DNA from: an uncultured Opitutales bacterium
GTDB taxonomy: Bacteria; Verrucomicrobiota; Verrucomicrobiia; Opitutales; Intestinicryptomonadaceae
Assembly (NCBI GenBank): GCA_944389175.1
Contig: CALXLK010000011.1
Coordinates: 1 to 64,000, forward strand
Direction: 5' to 3'
Length of the DNA stretch: 64,000 bases
In this document: positions 36,689-47,258 of the stretch, one piece after another
Position numbering within the stretch: position 1 is the stretch's first letter
Layout: every line of letters begins with the position of its first letter
Position numbers and translations under genes: made by a program
Notes under the pieces: generated by a model
The model's input: only the letters and a program-made list of their open reading frames with translations
The model's database searches: none
What the model was told of the DNA's origin: nothing

Positions 36689-37555
36689 AACTTTTTAGCG
36701 AATCTAATTTGCCCCGCATCGGCCTGTCAACGCTATAATTGTGGCGCTCCGTTCTCCAGACTTTTGATATTTAATTTTTTTCTCCCTCAAGAGGCAATGC
36801 TCTTAAAGTTTTTCAAAAAATACAAAAAACGGCTTCGCATGGTTAAGTTCGATGTTTTTAGAGGCAGGGCTAAAAAAGGGGGGGGCGACGCGCCAAAATA
36901 AAGAGTAGTATATGTTGTGGGGATGTAAATTCTACCGCCCCACTACCGCGCTCACCGAAAGCACCAGCCCGACGCCCGTCTGTGCGCGTGCTTACCGTAT
37001 ATTTGCATGCGTGAAATTTAACACAAAGGCATAAGAGGCGGGAGAAAAATCGAGAGTGTAAAAAATAGGGCGAGAGTAAAAACAACCAAAAGTTAGAATC
37101 ATCTAATAAAATTGCTTAACATACCTATCCCGTTCATGTTTATCTGCCTTTCATGTTTGCAAGCCACGGATCCTATATAAAAGAAAATTTTCGCACTCAA
37201 CTGACGAGTGCGTGCACGCTTAAGAATGAATGTCCGCTATGCGATGTATGCTTGAAATTGCTTTCTGATCCGGCCGTATGCGCGTCGAATATATTTAGCT
37301 TACCAATTGGAGTAGCGAAAATTATATTCTCTTATATTTTGCGCCGTTTAGCTTTTTTACAAAATATGTTCTCCATTACCGCAAAACGTTTGCGCTTTTT
37401 TCGAGTAGGGACGAAAGCGCTCTACTTAATCGAGCAGGCGAAGAGTTTCCTCGCAATGGAGCAAAAAATATTTTTTTGGGAGGGATTCGACAAACGAGAA
37501 GCAAGGCTTTTTTATTTTTAAAAAGTTAGAACATACTAACAGTACAGTGCAAAAT
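36689..37555. other. Large intergenic region between manC and the porin
   Basis: About 870 bases without a supported gene. It contains an eight-G run (36879-36886) and several short plus-strand frames without start signals. It must hold the divergent promoters for manC and the porin, but I cannot define them. Confidence 0.45.
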
Positions 37556-38808
37556 ATGAAATCATACAACACTATAATTGGCGCTATGAGCGTACTGACA
37601 ATAACGACACTCGCGGCATTTGCCCACGGGGAACAAACAAGCGAAGAAGGGGCGCTTTGAGCTGGCAGGATGGCGAAAGCATCTTTTTGGACAGAGCTGC
37701 TGCCGATATTTTGCGCCCGAGAGGCTTTAGGCCATCTCTTGGGTGGATAGGGGAGTTTTGGAGTAATGTTTCCGACGGCAGGGATATTTCCTCGATTGCA
37801 GACACGCTCTTTACCCTGGAATTAGAACAGGACCTTTCCGCCCTCATTGGCAAAGGCGGCTGGGGAAAGATAGGCATTAGCGCCTTTTATTATGCGCAAA
37901 CAAACGGCGGCCAGCTCGGTGGGTTCGATTCGTCCCAGGGTTCTTTTAGCAACATTGTAGCCGGCAATATGTGCAGGGTCTTTGAGATATACTACTACAA
38001 TGAATTTGAGACAAGATTCGGCAATGTGGCCTTTAGAGTGGGGCAACTGGCCGCCGACGAGGATTTCATGGGCATGGATTATTCCGACGTGTTTTTAAAC
38101 TCCTCGTTTGGCGCCATGCCAAACGTCGCCCCGGGAAATTTATTTTCGCAGTATAACGTGGCGACTCTCGGGCTCGTCGTTTACTACAGCCTGGAAAATT
38201 TTGACGCCACTTTCGGCTTTTACAACGGAAATATCGGTCCTGACATATCTTCAAACAACGGCTTTGATTATTCGCATACTTTCGATACTGTTGCCTTTTG
38301 GTACCAGTTCGGCTACAACTACAATATAGGAGGGCTCTCCGGGCGCGCAATGTTCGGGGGGAACTACCACAGCGATACAGGCAAGGCCAATTTCGACGCC
38401 TTTGGCGGCGGGGCGTTTTATTCCTTTTTCTTTGGCATAGAGCAGGCTTTACTTAACGACTCGCAGGGCAATGCAAAATTTGGCGTTTACGCACGGGTGG
38501 GCATTGTCCCCGGTAGTGAAGTTTCCGACAACAACTTTTATGCCGACTTTGGCTTTAATTTGTTCTCGCCCATACCGGGGCGCACTTGCGACGTGTTTGC
38601 GGCGGGCTTTTCCGTGATTGAAAACGAGCGCGGCGCCAGAGACTCCGGCTGCGCCCATTACGAGGGTGCCCTTGAGATTACCTACAGGTGCCAATTAACG
38701 CCCGCCATTTCCATTCAGCCCGATTTTCAGCTGTTTGTAAATCCCAATAACCGGAATGAAAGCGGCGCGGCATACATTGTGGGCGTAAGGGCGGAAGTAA
38801 TTTTTTAG
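37556..38808 (+). pseudogene. OprB-type carbohydrate porin, frameshifted after the signal peptide
   Basis: ATG 37556 opens a signal peptide (MSVLTITTLAAFAHG) that stops at TGA 37658. The mature porin continues in another frame from SWQDGESIFLDRAAADILRP to 38808; one extra G in the four-G run at 37649-37652 would join them. The mature part has the OprB pattern: N-terminal SLGWIGEFWSN, many alternating beta-strands with Phe/Tyr, and C-terminal GALEITYRCQLTPAISIQPD followed by QLFVNPNN and VGVRAEVIF ending in Phe. Role: sugar uptake across the outer membrane. Frameshift may be phase variation, mutation or sequence error. Confidence 0.85.
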
Positions 38809-38867
38809 CAGCCCTCTTGGCGCGAAATTATAACTTTACGCACATACTTATTATTTTGCGCACTCCT

Positions 38868-38886
38868 TAAGAGGGTGCGCTTTTTT
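38868..38886 (+). terminator. Terminator after the porin
   Basis: GCGCACTCC and the complementary GAGGGTGCGC form a hairpin with a four-base loop, followed by six Ts. It lies about 60 bases after the porin stop codon. Confidence 0.75.
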
Positions 38887-39004
38887 ATTGACAGATCTTT
38901 GTTATGCGATACGAATGTGCCCGCTGTATCTGACTTGTCGTGCGTGAAGTTAGCTGTTGCGCGGGTCGGGTGTTTTTTTTGAAATTCAAAAATAAAGGAG
39001 GAAT

Positions 39005-40402
39005 ATGACGGTAAAGAATTCTATCTATACATGCTTTTGGGGGCTATGCGCCCTTATATCTGCGGCGGCCTACGCCCAGGTCCCACAGGCGCTAAGAGAC
39101 GTTTGGGAAAATCCCGATTTGCGCGAGAAAATAGATGCGGGCATAAAGGCCAATAGAATGGGAATGTTTACCATAGAGTTCGACAAACCCGTAGAGAACG
39201 TGAAAGTAGACTTGCAGCGCCACGAGTTTCTCTTCGGTTTCTACGCATCGAGGGCGGCCTGCGACGGAGTCGTCTACCAAAAATTTACGCCGGAGCAAAT
39301 CGCCGAGTTTTCGCGCCTGACAAAAAACATATTCAACTACGGAACTTTTGCTTGCGTGTGGAAGCGCGTCAATCCCGAAAAGGGAAAAATGCGCTGGAAT
39401 TACGACAATGACGCCGAAATTGACGTCTCTAAGGATAAAAACCCGACAGTCAACCTTCCCGACATAGCCGTTGACTTTTGCAAGAAGAACGATCTTACCA
39501 TGAAGGCACATTGCCTTTCGTGGATGATAAACAGAGAGCACTTTGTGCCCGAATGGGCCTTTGAGCTGAAAGATCGCAAAGAGGTTGAAATCGAGCTGGA
39601 GCGCAATATAAAGCGCATAGTGGATCGCTATGCGGACCAAGTCCACATCTGGGACGTCGTCAACGAATCCTCCTATGTCTTGCCGAGAGATAAAGTCAAT
39701 ATCGACGACTACATCTTCAAGGCCTTTAAATACGCCCAAACTATATTGCCCCCGAGCCACATTCTTATTATAAACGAGCTGACGACTGTCTGGGGGGACA
39801 CCGCCAAGTATGGGAAACTTTCAAGGTTTTACAAAAACTGCCAGGACATCATAAGCCGCGGGGCGAAAGTCGATGCCATAGGCTTGCAATTTCACATATT
39901 CAGCCGGAAATTGTGGAACGAGATTTTATCCGCGAAACAGTACACGCCTTCGATGCTTGAAAAAGTTCTCGATTGCTACCAGCAGTTGGGCCGCCCCGTG
40001 CATATAACCGAAATTACGGTTCCCTCTGCCTTTGAAGGCGGCGAGGAGGCCCAGGCCTATTACGCGGAAAACCTCTACCAATTATGGTTTAGCCATCCGT
40101 CTGTCGAGGCCATAACATGGTGGAACATGCGCGATGGACAGGCAGCCCCGTCCGAAACGAACCTGCTCGGCGGATTGTTGCGTTCCGACTTTAAGCCGAA
40201 ACCGATATACAAGGCCCTGGAAAACTTGATTGCAAAAAAATGGCACACCACAAAGAGCTTTGAGGGAACCAGAAAAAACGTCACCTTCTCGGCTTTTTAC
40301 GGCAGATATAATGTAACGTACATGCGCGACGGCAAGGAGTATTCAACCTCGATAATGCTCGGCAAAAATACCGACAAACTAAAGAAAATAGAGGTAAAAT
40401 AG
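39005..40402 (+). CDS. Secreted endo-1,4-beta-xylanase, GH10
   Basis: 465 residues with signal peptide (CFWGLCALISAAAYAQ) and a strong AGGAGG site before the ATG. The GH10 barrel is complete: acid/base Glu221 in HIWDVVNESSY, nucleophile Glu336 in VHITEITVPS, plus KAHCLSW and AITWWNMRDG. It cleaves xylan; the N-terminal 60 residues before the barrel are also present in many Verrucomicrobial GH10 proteins. It lies 200 bases after the porin, with which it may form a xylan-use locus. Confidence 0.92.
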   Translation: MTVKNSIYTCFWGLCALISAAAYAQVPQALRDVWENPDLREKIDAGIKANRMGMFTIEFDKPVENVKVDLQRHEFLFGFYASRAACDGVVYQKFTPEQIAEFSRLTKNIFNYGTFACVWKRVNPEKGKMRWNYDNDAEIDVSKDKNPTVNLPDIAVDFCKKNDLTMKAHCLSWMINREHFVPEWAFELKDRKEVEIELERNIKRIVDRYADQVHIWDVVNESSYVLPRDKVNIDDYIFKAFKYAQTILPPSHILIINELTTVWGDTAKYGKLSRFYKNCQDIISRGAKVDAIGLQFHIFSRKLWNEILSAKQYTPSMLEKVLDCYQQLGRPVHITEITVPSAFEGGEEAQAYYAENLYQLWFSHPSVEAITWWNMRDGQAAPSETNLLGGLLRSDFKPKPIYKALENLIAKKWHTTKSFEGTRKNVTFSAFYGRYNVTYMRDGKEYSTSIMLGKNTDKLKKIEVK

Positions 40403-40425
40403 GCGTAAAATTTTCTGCAAAGTTT

Positions 40426-40465
40426 GCGCCCGGTGTCAAAGCGGCATCCGGGCGCTTTTGTTTTT
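40426..40465 (+). terminator. Terminator after the xylanase
   Basis: Perfect 8-bp stem GCGCCCGG (40426-40433) with CCGGGCGC (40448-40455), then a T-rich tract. Confidence 0.85.
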
Positions 40466-40576
40466 GAGTCGGCGCTTTGAAGGGGGGCAATCGGGCTTTT
40501 CTTTCGGGCGCGCGGGCGTTTTTTATTTCAGCCAACGCGCTTAATTAGAAAAAAGACTCACTCGCGTTTTTATGCG

Positions 40577-42460
40577 CTATTTTTTCTGGTTGCGGGCATC
40601 GAGTTGGCTCCAGCGTTCAAACAGGCGCTCGTCCTCAAGTTCAATCTCCCTCGAACGCGCTTGAAGCTGCTCTATCTTGTCGGGATTCTTTATTATGAAG
40701 TCGGCGGATTGAAGCTTTTGGGCAATGTCATGTTGCTCCTCCTCGTGGGCTGCTATCAGCTTCGGTATGTCCTCGAGCTCCTGGCGCTCCTTATTTGTAA
40801 GCTTTGTACGCGGGGCGGTTTTTGGCGCCTGTGCGGATTTCGGCGCTGATGTGGCAGCGGCGGGAGCCTGTTTGGAGGCCAAATAAGCTCTCCATTCGTC
40901 GTACCCGCCAACTATGTCCTTTATGCTCCCGCCATCTTCAAAGCCGAATACGGCGGTTACTATGTTGTTTAGAAAGGCCCTGTCGTGGGAAACCAGCAGT
41001 ATGGTGCCCTTGAACGAAACGAGCGCCGCTTCGAGAATTTCAATCGTCTCCATGTCGAGGTCGTTCGTGGGCTCGTCGAGGACGATGACGTTTGCGGGCG
41101 TGGAAAAAAGCTTGGCAAGCATGAGCCTGTTGCGCTCCCCCCCCGATAATAGCGCTATCTGGCCGCGAATCTGCTCGGGCGTAAATAGAAAACTTTGCAG
41201 ATAGCCCTGTACGTTTTGCCTGCCCGAATTGCAGGATACAAAGTCTGATCCTCCGCCTATAAATTCAAACGGCGTCTGGCTCGGGTCGAGCTCGGCCCTC
41301 AGTTGGTCGAAATACGCAATTTGCAGGTTCGTGCCGTACTTTACGCTCCCGCTGTCGAGCTTTTGGCGCCCCAGAAGCGCGTTTAGAAGCGTCGTCTTCC
41401 CCGCGCCGTTTTTGCCTATTATGCCTATCTTGTCCCCGGCGTATATAACCGTCGAGAAATCCTTAAATACGGTGTGCGAACCAAAGGAGACGCTTATATT
41501 TTCAACGCTCATGACCTTTTGGCCCGAGCGCTCGGCGCCCTGCAGGCTCACGTCTAAGACGCCCGTCTTTTGCCGCCTTTGCGCGCGTATTTGGCGCAGG
41601 CGCATAAGCTCTTTTACGCGCCCCTCGTTTCGGGTTCTCCGCGCCTTTACGCCCTGCCTCAGCCAGGCTTCCTCGCGGGCGAGCTTTTTGTCGAACTCGG
41701 CGTCGCGCCTTTGCCAGGTCTGGTCGAGTTCGTCGCGCCTCCTCCTAAATTCCTTAAACGAGCAGTCGAATGCTATCAGAGTTCCGCGGTCCAAGCCCAC
41801 GACCCTCGTGGCGAGATTTTCCAGAAAAACCCTGTCGTGCGAAACAAAGGCTATTGTCTTGCCGCAGCCTTTTAAGAATTTTTCAAGCCACAGAACCGAG
41901 TCTATGTCGAGGTGGTTTGTAGGCTCGTCGAGCAACAAAACATCGGGGTTCGAGGCCAATTCGCGCGCCAGGAGAACGCGGCGTTTTAGGCCGGCTGATA
42001 TATGCTCGGCCATGCTCGATGGATCCAGCTCGAGCCTGCTTATAATTTCGTTTATTTTTGCCTCGAGGGCAAACCCGCCGTCGCCCATGAAGCGCATGAG
42101 GCTTTCAAACTGCGAATGCTGCCGGGCGTCGAGATCTGCGCCCCTGCGCAGCAGGTCTTCGTATAGAATTATCCTTTTGCCCTCGTCCATCCCCGAGGCC
42201 ACGATGTCGAAAACCTTGCCGGAGAGGCCCACGGGCACCTCCTGCGGAAGGTAGGCGCATTTGAGGCCGTTGACTTTTTCAATTAGCCCGGAATCGGGCT
42301 CTATTAAGCCCGCCATCAGCTTTAAAAGCGACGACTTTCCGCATCCGTTGCGCCCGACAATGGCCATTCTATCCCCGCTTTCGAGGTTCAAGTCGGCGCG
42401 CTCAAGCAGCGCATGGGCGTCGAAACGCAGGCTTACCGAACTAAATGAAATCAAACTCAT
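40577..42460 (-). CDS. ABC-F family ATPase
   Basis: 627 residues with two ABC domains and no membrane segments. Domain 1: Walker A GRNGCGKSSLLKLM, signature ISAGLKRRVLLARELASNPD, Walker B VLLLDEPTNHLDIDSVLWLE. Domain 2: GKNGAGKTTLLNALLG, SGGERNRLMLAKLFS, VIVLDEPTNDLDMETIEILE. An Arg-rich linker between them and a charged coiled C-terminal tail (after about residue 540) match the Uup-like group. ABC-F proteins act on stalled or damaged ribosomes. The first signature lacks the usual LSGG, as is often seen in ABC-F. Confidence 0.93.
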   Translation of the reverse strand: MSLISFSSVSLRFDAHALLERADLNLESGDRMAIVGRNGCGKSSLLKLMAGLIEPDSGLIEKVNGLKCAYLPQEVPVGLSGKVFDIVASGMDEGKRIILYEDLLRRGADLDARQHSQFESLMRFMGDGGFALEAKINEIISRLELDPSSMAEHISAGLKRRVLLARELASNPDVLLLDEPTNHLDIDSVLWLEKFLKGCGKTIAFVSHDRVFLENLATRVVGLDRGTLIAFDCSFKEFRRRRDELDQTWQRRDAEFDKKLAREEAWLRQGVKARRTRNEGRVKELMRLRQIRAQRRQKTGVLDVSLQGAERSGQKVMSVENISVSFGSHTVFKDFSTVIYAGDKIGIIGKNGAGKTTLLNALLGRQKLDSGSVKYGTNLQIAYFDQLRAELDPSQTPFEFIGGGSDFVSCNSGRQNVQGYLQSFLFTPEQIRGQIALLSGGERNRLMLAKLFSTPANVIVLDEPTNDLDMETIEILEAALVSFKGTILLVSHDRAFLNNIVTAVFGFEDGGSIKDIVGGYDEWRAYLASKQAPAAATSAPKSAQAPKTAPRTKLTNKERQELEDIPKLIAAHEEEQHDIAQKLQSADFIIKNPDKIEQLQARSREIELEDERLFERWSQLDARNQKK

Positions 42461-42551
42461 AAGCGCGCAGTATCTGCATTTTTTCCAAAAAGGTAAATAT
42501 TATTTTGCGCCAATTTTTTATAATATCGGCGCGGCATTTGTGCAATTCGTC

Positions 42552-43472
42552 CTATTTCCCGCCAAAGTTTCTAAGCGACTTTCCGCAAAAGCGCTTAAAG
42601 GCCTTTGAAAGCGCCGCGACGCTCGAGTAATTCGTCTTGTCGGCTATCTTTTGGTAGTCTTTGCAACCTGCGGCTATCATTTTTTCGGCGAGCCTCATGC
42701 GCGCCGTGTATACATTCTGTGATATAGTCATGCCAGTGTATTTTACGAACAACTTGTCGGCAATGGCGGGCGCTAAACCGAGGCGGGCGGCCGCGGCGTT
42801 TCTGCTCCAATTCTTTTGAGGCTTTGAGGCTATATTTTCGGCGCAGGCTCTTATTGTCTGCTCTTCGTCTCCGCCTTTTGCGCCGAATTGGCGGCTTAGA
42901 AGCTCGGCCAGCACATCGGCGAGGCTTTCAAGGTAGCTTATTGAACGCCCGTCCCTGTAAACTTCCTCGGTGTAAAGCCTCAAAATTGCAACGGCCCCGT
43001 CAAAAATTTTTGACGTCATGCTCCTGGCTTTTGCGCCGAAGTTCCAGCGGCTTGAATTGTCTATATGCAGCCAAAACACGACGGCCCTGCCGCTTTTTAC
43101 GCTCTCCTGGCACACGCACCCGGAAGGTACGCACAGAATGCGCCCGCAGGTTAAGTCTTCCTTGTGGTCGTCAAACGTTACGGATATTTTCCCCTCCAAA
43201 ATAAAAAGCAGGACGTTGTAGGGGCGTTTGCCCCTGCTGTGAAAGTATCCGGACAAATGCGAGGTTAGCCCAGCGTAAGAGATTCCCCTGCGCCTTAGCG
43301 GATCCGACGGCAGGGGCGCGGGCGCGTTTATGTCGGGGGTAGCGTTTACTAACTCCTTTGGCATGCCGGGGCACGGCACGGAAAGGTAGTGCTGCACGCC
43401 GCCTTTCGTCCAAAACTGGGCGAAATCGTCGTTGTTAATATGCCATAGGTATTCTATTTTTTTGTTCTTCAT
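42552..43472 (-). CDS. AraC-family transcriptional regulator
   Basis: 306 residues: an N-terminal cupin-like sensory domain (PYNVLLFILEGKISVTFDDH, CGRILCVPSGCVCQESVKSG) and a C-terminal double helix-turn-helix (AAAARLGLAPAIADKLFVKY, YQKIADKTNYSSVAALSKAF). It is divergent from the dehydratase/SDR pair 200 bases away and probably controls them in response to a sugar acid or pentose. The intervening 198 bases should carry its binding sites, but none can be singled out. Confidence 0.85.
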   Translation of the reverse strand: MKNKKIEYLWHINNDDFAQFWTKGGVQHYLSVPCPGMPKELVNATPDINAPAPLPSDPLRRRGISYAGLTSHLSGYFHSRGKRPYNVLLFILEGKISVTFDDHKEDLTCGRILCVPSGCVCQESVKSGRAVVFWLHIDNSSRWNFGAKARSMTSKIFDGAVAILRLYTEEVYRDGRSISYLESLADVLAELLSRQFGAKGGDEEQTIRACAENIASKPQKNWSRNAAAARLGLAPAIADKLFVKYTGMTISQNVYTARMRLAEKMIAAGCKDYQKIADKTNYSSVAALSKAFKRFCGKSLRNFGGK

Positions 43473-43670
43473 TTCCCCGGTAAAAGTAAAATTTCACCTG
43501 CGCGCACCCGAGACATTAATGTGGACACAGGGCGGAAAACAAGTTTATTTTTTACAAAAAAGTCCGGATTTTTCATTGTGAAAAAATCGCGGGAGGGGTA
43601 GAATTGCGCGCAAACTGCGGGAGCGCGTCCCGAAAAACCGAAAAATCATAATTGATAAAGGCTGATAAAC

Positions 43671-44837
43671 ATGAAAATAACTAAGATAAAAACTTTTCTA
43701 TGTCATGCCTACCGCACGAATTGGGTGTTTGTAAAGGTAATGACCGACGAGGGGCTCTACGGCGTGGGCGAGGCTACTCTCGAGTACAAGGAGCACGCCG
43801 TTATCGCGGCCATAGGCGAGCTTGAGCGCGCCCTGGTTGGGAAAAATCCGCATTGCATAGAGGCCATATGGCACGACTCCTACCGCGACGCCTATTGGCG
43901 CGGCGGCCCGGTGCTAATGAGCGCGCTTGCGGGCGTGGAGATGGCTTTATGGGACATCAAGGGCAAGGCTCTCGGCGTTCCCGTTTACGAGCTTTTGGGC
44001 GGAAAAATAAGGGACAGTGTCGCCTGCTATGCAAACGGCTGGTTTGCCGGATCTAAGACGCCCGATGATTTTGCAAGGTGCGCCCGCAGGGCGGTAGAGG
44101 CGGGCTTTAGCGGCCTCAAGTGGGATCCCTTTGGAAGCGCGTATATGAACATAGACCCGAAATCTCTTTCGTCGGCGCTCGACTGCGTATCGGCTGTCAA
44201 GGACGCAGTCGGCGACAAGGTCCACATAATAATAGAGGGTCATGGCCGCTTTAACGTTCCGACTGCCGTCAGGATAGGAAAGGCCCTCGAAGAGTTCGGC
44301 GTCTTATGGTTCGAAGAACCCGTTCCCCCCGACGACAAGCAGGCCATGGCGTGGGTTCGTTCGAAAATTTCCGTGCCCGTTTCGGGCGGCGAGCGCCTTT
44401 ACAGCCGTTTTGACTACTTGGACTATCTGCGAATGGAGTGCGCCGACTTTTGGCAGCCCGACGTTTCGCACGCTGGCGGCATAATGGAGGTAAAAAAGAT
44501 AGCCGCAATAGCCGAGGCGCACCATATACCCGTGTGCCCGCACAATCCAAGCGGCCCCGTGGCAAATGCCGCGACCCTTCAACTGGCCGCATGCGTCCAG
44601 AACTTCTATCTGCTGGAGACGATGTTTGGCGACATTCCCTGGAGGGGCGAAATAAGCGACGAGCGCGTGCGCTTTGAAAACAGCCTAATGTATATCCCCG
44701 ATTCTCCCGGGTTGGGCATAGACATAAACGAGGAGGCCATTGCCGCCCATCCGTATCAGCCGCACGATTTGCGCCACTACAAAGGGACTCTGACGGATAT
44801 CCGTCCCGCCGACTCAAAAGGATATTTCCAAAAATAA
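43671..44837 (+). CDS. Sugar-acid dehydratase of the enolase superfamily (galactonate-dehydratase-like)
   Basis: 388 residues. The capping domain is followed by the barrel with metal ligands in IIIEGHGR (Glu, with catalytic His two residues on), WFEEPVPPD and VSGGERLYSR, and the second catalytic His in CPHNPSGPVANAA. These match the DgoD/mandelate-racemase group that dehydrates aldonic acids. The usual Asp at the first ligand is Glu, which may reflect a different substrate. Followed by an SDR gene 38 bases later. Confidence 0.85.
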   Translation: MKITKIKTFLCHAYRTNWVFVKVMTDEGLYGVGEATLEYKEHAVIAAIGELERALVGKNPHCIEAIWHDSYRDAYWRGGPVLMSALAGVEMALWDIKGKALGVPVYELLGGKIRDSVACYANGWFAGSKTPDDFARCARRAVEAGFSGLKWDPFGSAYMNIDPKSLSSALDCVSAVKDAVGDKVHIIIEGHGRFNVPTAVRIGKALEEFGVLWFEEPVPPDDKQAMAWVRSKISVPVSGGERLYSRFDYLDYLRMECADFWQPDVSHAGGIMEVKKIAAIAEAHHIPVCPHNPSGPVANAATLQLAACVQNFYLLETMFGDIPWRGEISDERVRFENSLMYIPDSPGLGIDINEEAIAAHPYQPHDLRHYKGTLTDIRPADSKGYFQK

Positions 44838-44875
44838 ACAGCCTCGAAACATAACCAGATTAAACTCACATTATT

Positions 44876-45655
44876 ATGAAAAGATTTGAAGGAAAAGTTG
44901 CAATAATAACCGGCGCCAGCCGCAATACCGGCGTGGAGATAGCCGACTTGTTCATCAGGGAAGGGGCCAAAGTTTGCACCTGCGGCTCTACGGTTGAGTC
45001 TACGGAAAACGGGGCGCGGATTCTGCGTTCCCGCGGCCTCGACGGCTTTATCTCAAAGGCCTGCGATATCGGCGATTTCGCCCAGGTAAAGGCGCTTTTC
45101 GACGAGGTCTTAAAGACATTCGGGAGCGTCGATATACTCGTAAACAACGCATGCGACCAGGGATTGGGGAAGCCGTTTTTGGAAATGGAGCCCGAGTTTT
45201 TTGAGAAAGTTGTGCGCACGAATCTGGTTGGCGATTTTATGATGTGCCAAACGGCCGCAAAAATCATGCTCAAACAGCCGGGGAAGGGCGTCATAGTCAA
45301 TCTCGGCTCAAACGTGTCCATGAGGGCGATAAAAAACAGGACGGCGTATGTGTCGAGCAAGGGCGGAATAGATGCGCTCACGCGCTCTCTGGCGGTGGAT
45401 TTGGGGCCTCTTGGCATAAGGGTAAACGAGGTCGCCCCGGGATATATCTACACGGAGCGCTGGGAAAAGCTATCTCCGGAAGTTATTGCAAGAAGGCGCG
45501 CCAACGTTCCGCTTAGGCGCGAGGCGACGGGGCAAAATATAGCCGAGGCCGTAGCATTTTTGGCCTCGGACGCCTCCGCCAACATTTGCGGCGAACGCAT
45601 TGTAGTTGACGGCGGGTGCTCGGCGCAGCACATGCCCACCGATATCGACTTATAG
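44876..45655 (+). CDS. SDR-family oxidoreductase
   Basis: 259 residues. TGASRNTGVEIADLF is the NAD(P)-binding turn, NNACDQGLGKPF the NAG-like segment, VNLGSN with Ser and YVSSKGGIDALTRSLAV give the Ser-Tyr-Lys catalytic set, and APGYIYTERWE is the post-catalytic loop. Likely oxidises a sugar or sugar derivative in the pathway of the preceding dehydratase. Exact substrate unknown. Confidence 0.88.
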   Translation: MKRFEGKVAIITGASRNTGVEIADLFIREGAKVCTCGSTVESTENGARILRSRGLDGFISKACDIGDFAQVKALFDEVLKTFGSVDILVNNACDQGLGKPFLEMEPEFFEKVVRTNLVGDFMMCQTAAKIMLKQPGKGVIVNLGSNVSMRAIKNRTAYVSSKGGIDALTRSLAVDLGPLGIRVNEVAPGYIYTERWEKLSPEVIARRRANVPLRREATGQNIAEAVAFLASDASANICGERIVVDGGCSAQHMPTDIDL

Positions 45656-46276
45656 AAGTCTTTGCCGACCCCGGCAATTTCGATTTCTTCTTTTACTTTT
45701 GTCCCGACCCTTATCGCTTTTTGCCCCGACGCCGCCGCTTAGGCGCGCGCGGGGGGGGCACGTGCGTTTTGTATCTTTTTATCCTCTCTCTCCAGGCTCA
45801 ATAATGCGTTTGTTGTCGGAAAGCGGATTGTTTGCCAAAAAGACTATATTTAGAGCGCATAATTTAGAGCGCATAACTTTTTGTTAGTTTTATATTCTAT
45901 TTAGCTGTATCTGTGTTAGAGACGGGCTTACTTAATTTTCATTGAGTTTTTTTGCGCCTCCGTTTTCGCTATTTTTTTGCCCCCGCGCCGCACGCTGTGG
46001 CCTCGGGAAAGAAACAACAAGTGCCCCATGTAAAAAAAATGCGCGCCTTACAACAGAGACGTTTTAACATGTGTATTCATCGGCGCATGGCGTTTTTCTT
46101 TTCCTCGTCGCACAGGGGCAAATGGGCACTGCATGTGCTATTTTATTTTCGGCTTTTTTGCGCGCGCTGATTCGCTCTTTTTGATGCTTTGGGCAATACT
46201 AAAATTTTACGCGCGCGCTGGCGAAAAAAACAAATTTGCTTGAATAAGGCAGTCTTGGGCCCGATATTTTGCCCAT
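45656..46276. other. Intergenic stretch
   Basis: About 620 bases between the SDR gene and the phospholipase gene. Except for the 14-bp tandem repeat and a nine-G run at 45751-45759, nothing is seen; no supported reading frame. Confidence 0.45.
45849..45876. repeat. Tandem 14-bp repeat, two copies
   Basis: TTTAGAGCGCATAA occurs at 45849-45862 and directly again at 45863-45876, in gene-free DNA. Significance unknown; slippage is the simple explanation. Confidence 0.8.
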
Positions 46277-47113
46277 ATGGACAATGCGGCGTTAGTTTTG
46301 GAGGGCGGAGGCATGCGCGGTGTTTTTACCGCGGGCGTCCTCGACGCATTTTTAAGGCACGGGGTTTACTTTAACTATGTGGCGGCTACATCAGCTGGCG
46401 CGTCGAACGGCCTATCGTATGCGTCGCGCCAAATGGGCAGGGCGCATTTTTGCAATATCGAGGCGCTCGGCCTTCACAAATACATAGGCCTTAAATTTCT
46501 ATTCACCCAGCGCTGCATAATGGATTTTAAGTACCTGTTCGAAGAGTTGCCGCTGCGCGTCTATCCCTACGACATGCACTCATATCTAAGCTCTGGGCGC
46601 TTTATTTTGACTGCCACAGATACTCGGACGGGTCTGGCGCATTATTTTGACACCCCTCGGGATATGCGCGGGTTGCTGTTGGCTTGCCGGGCCTCGTGCA
46701 GCATGCCGCTTGTCTGCCCCATGGTAAAAATAGGCGAGAGCGAGTATCTCGACGGGGGTATCGTCGACGCCATACCGTATGCGCGCGCGGCCGCCGACGG
46801 CAGAGAAAGGCGCGTAATCGTGCTGACGAGGCTGTTTGGATACAGAAAAAGACCGGAGTGGAAATATTTATCGTGGATATACGCAAAATATCCGAACTTG
46901 CGCAGGGCGCTCGTCGAGAAAAGCGCCATGTACAACAGGCAAATTAGCGCGGTGGAGCAAATGCAAAAGCGCGGCGAGGTTTTTGTCATAAGGCCCTCCC
47001 ACATAAGCGCATCGCGCCTCAGCGCCGACAGGGCGAGCCTTGAGGAGCTTTACAACCACGGAGTCGAAGTCGGCGAGGCTTCCCTCGACGGGCTCGAGAA
47101 ATTCCTTGCATAG
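46277..47113 (+). CDS. Patatin-like phospholipase
   Basis: 278 residues. GGGMRGVFTAGVLDAFLRH is the oxyanion hole and start of the fold; GASNG in ATSAGASNGLSYASRQ holds the nucleophile Ser (GxSxG); DGGIVDAIPYARA has the catalytic Asp of the dyad. The overall form is that of the YjjU-like bacterial patatins. Cytoplasmic or membrane-surface lipid hydrolase; no signal peptide. Monocistronic. Confidence 0.9.
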   Translation: MDNAALVLEGGGMRGVFTAGVLDAFLRHGVYFNYVAATSAGASNGLSYASRQMGRAHFCNIEALGLHKYIGLKFLFTQRCIMDFKYLFEELPLRVYPYDMHSYLSSGRFILTATDTRTGLAHYFDTPRDMRGLLLACRASCSMPLVCPMVKIGESEYLDGGIVDAIPYARAAADGRERRVIVLTRLFGYRKRPEWKYLSWIYAKYPNLRRALVEKSAMYNRQISAVEQMQKRGEVFVIRPSHISASRLSADRASLEELYNHGVEVGEASLDGLEKFLA

Positions 47114-47258
47114 GACGCGTTTTCGCGGCAGTCCCCGCGCATTTTATTTAAATCGCGGGCTTTTGTATCTTCTTTGCCTTATTTGACGCGCTCGTGTGAA
47201 ATATTTTTGAAGGGTGACTCTATAGATTGCCTCGAAATTAAAAAAAAACAAAAAAGTA

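Noticed and set aside
37153-37521. Plus-strand frame of 122 codons before the porin
   Set aside because: Odd composition, no ribosome-binding site and no family; treated as non-coding.
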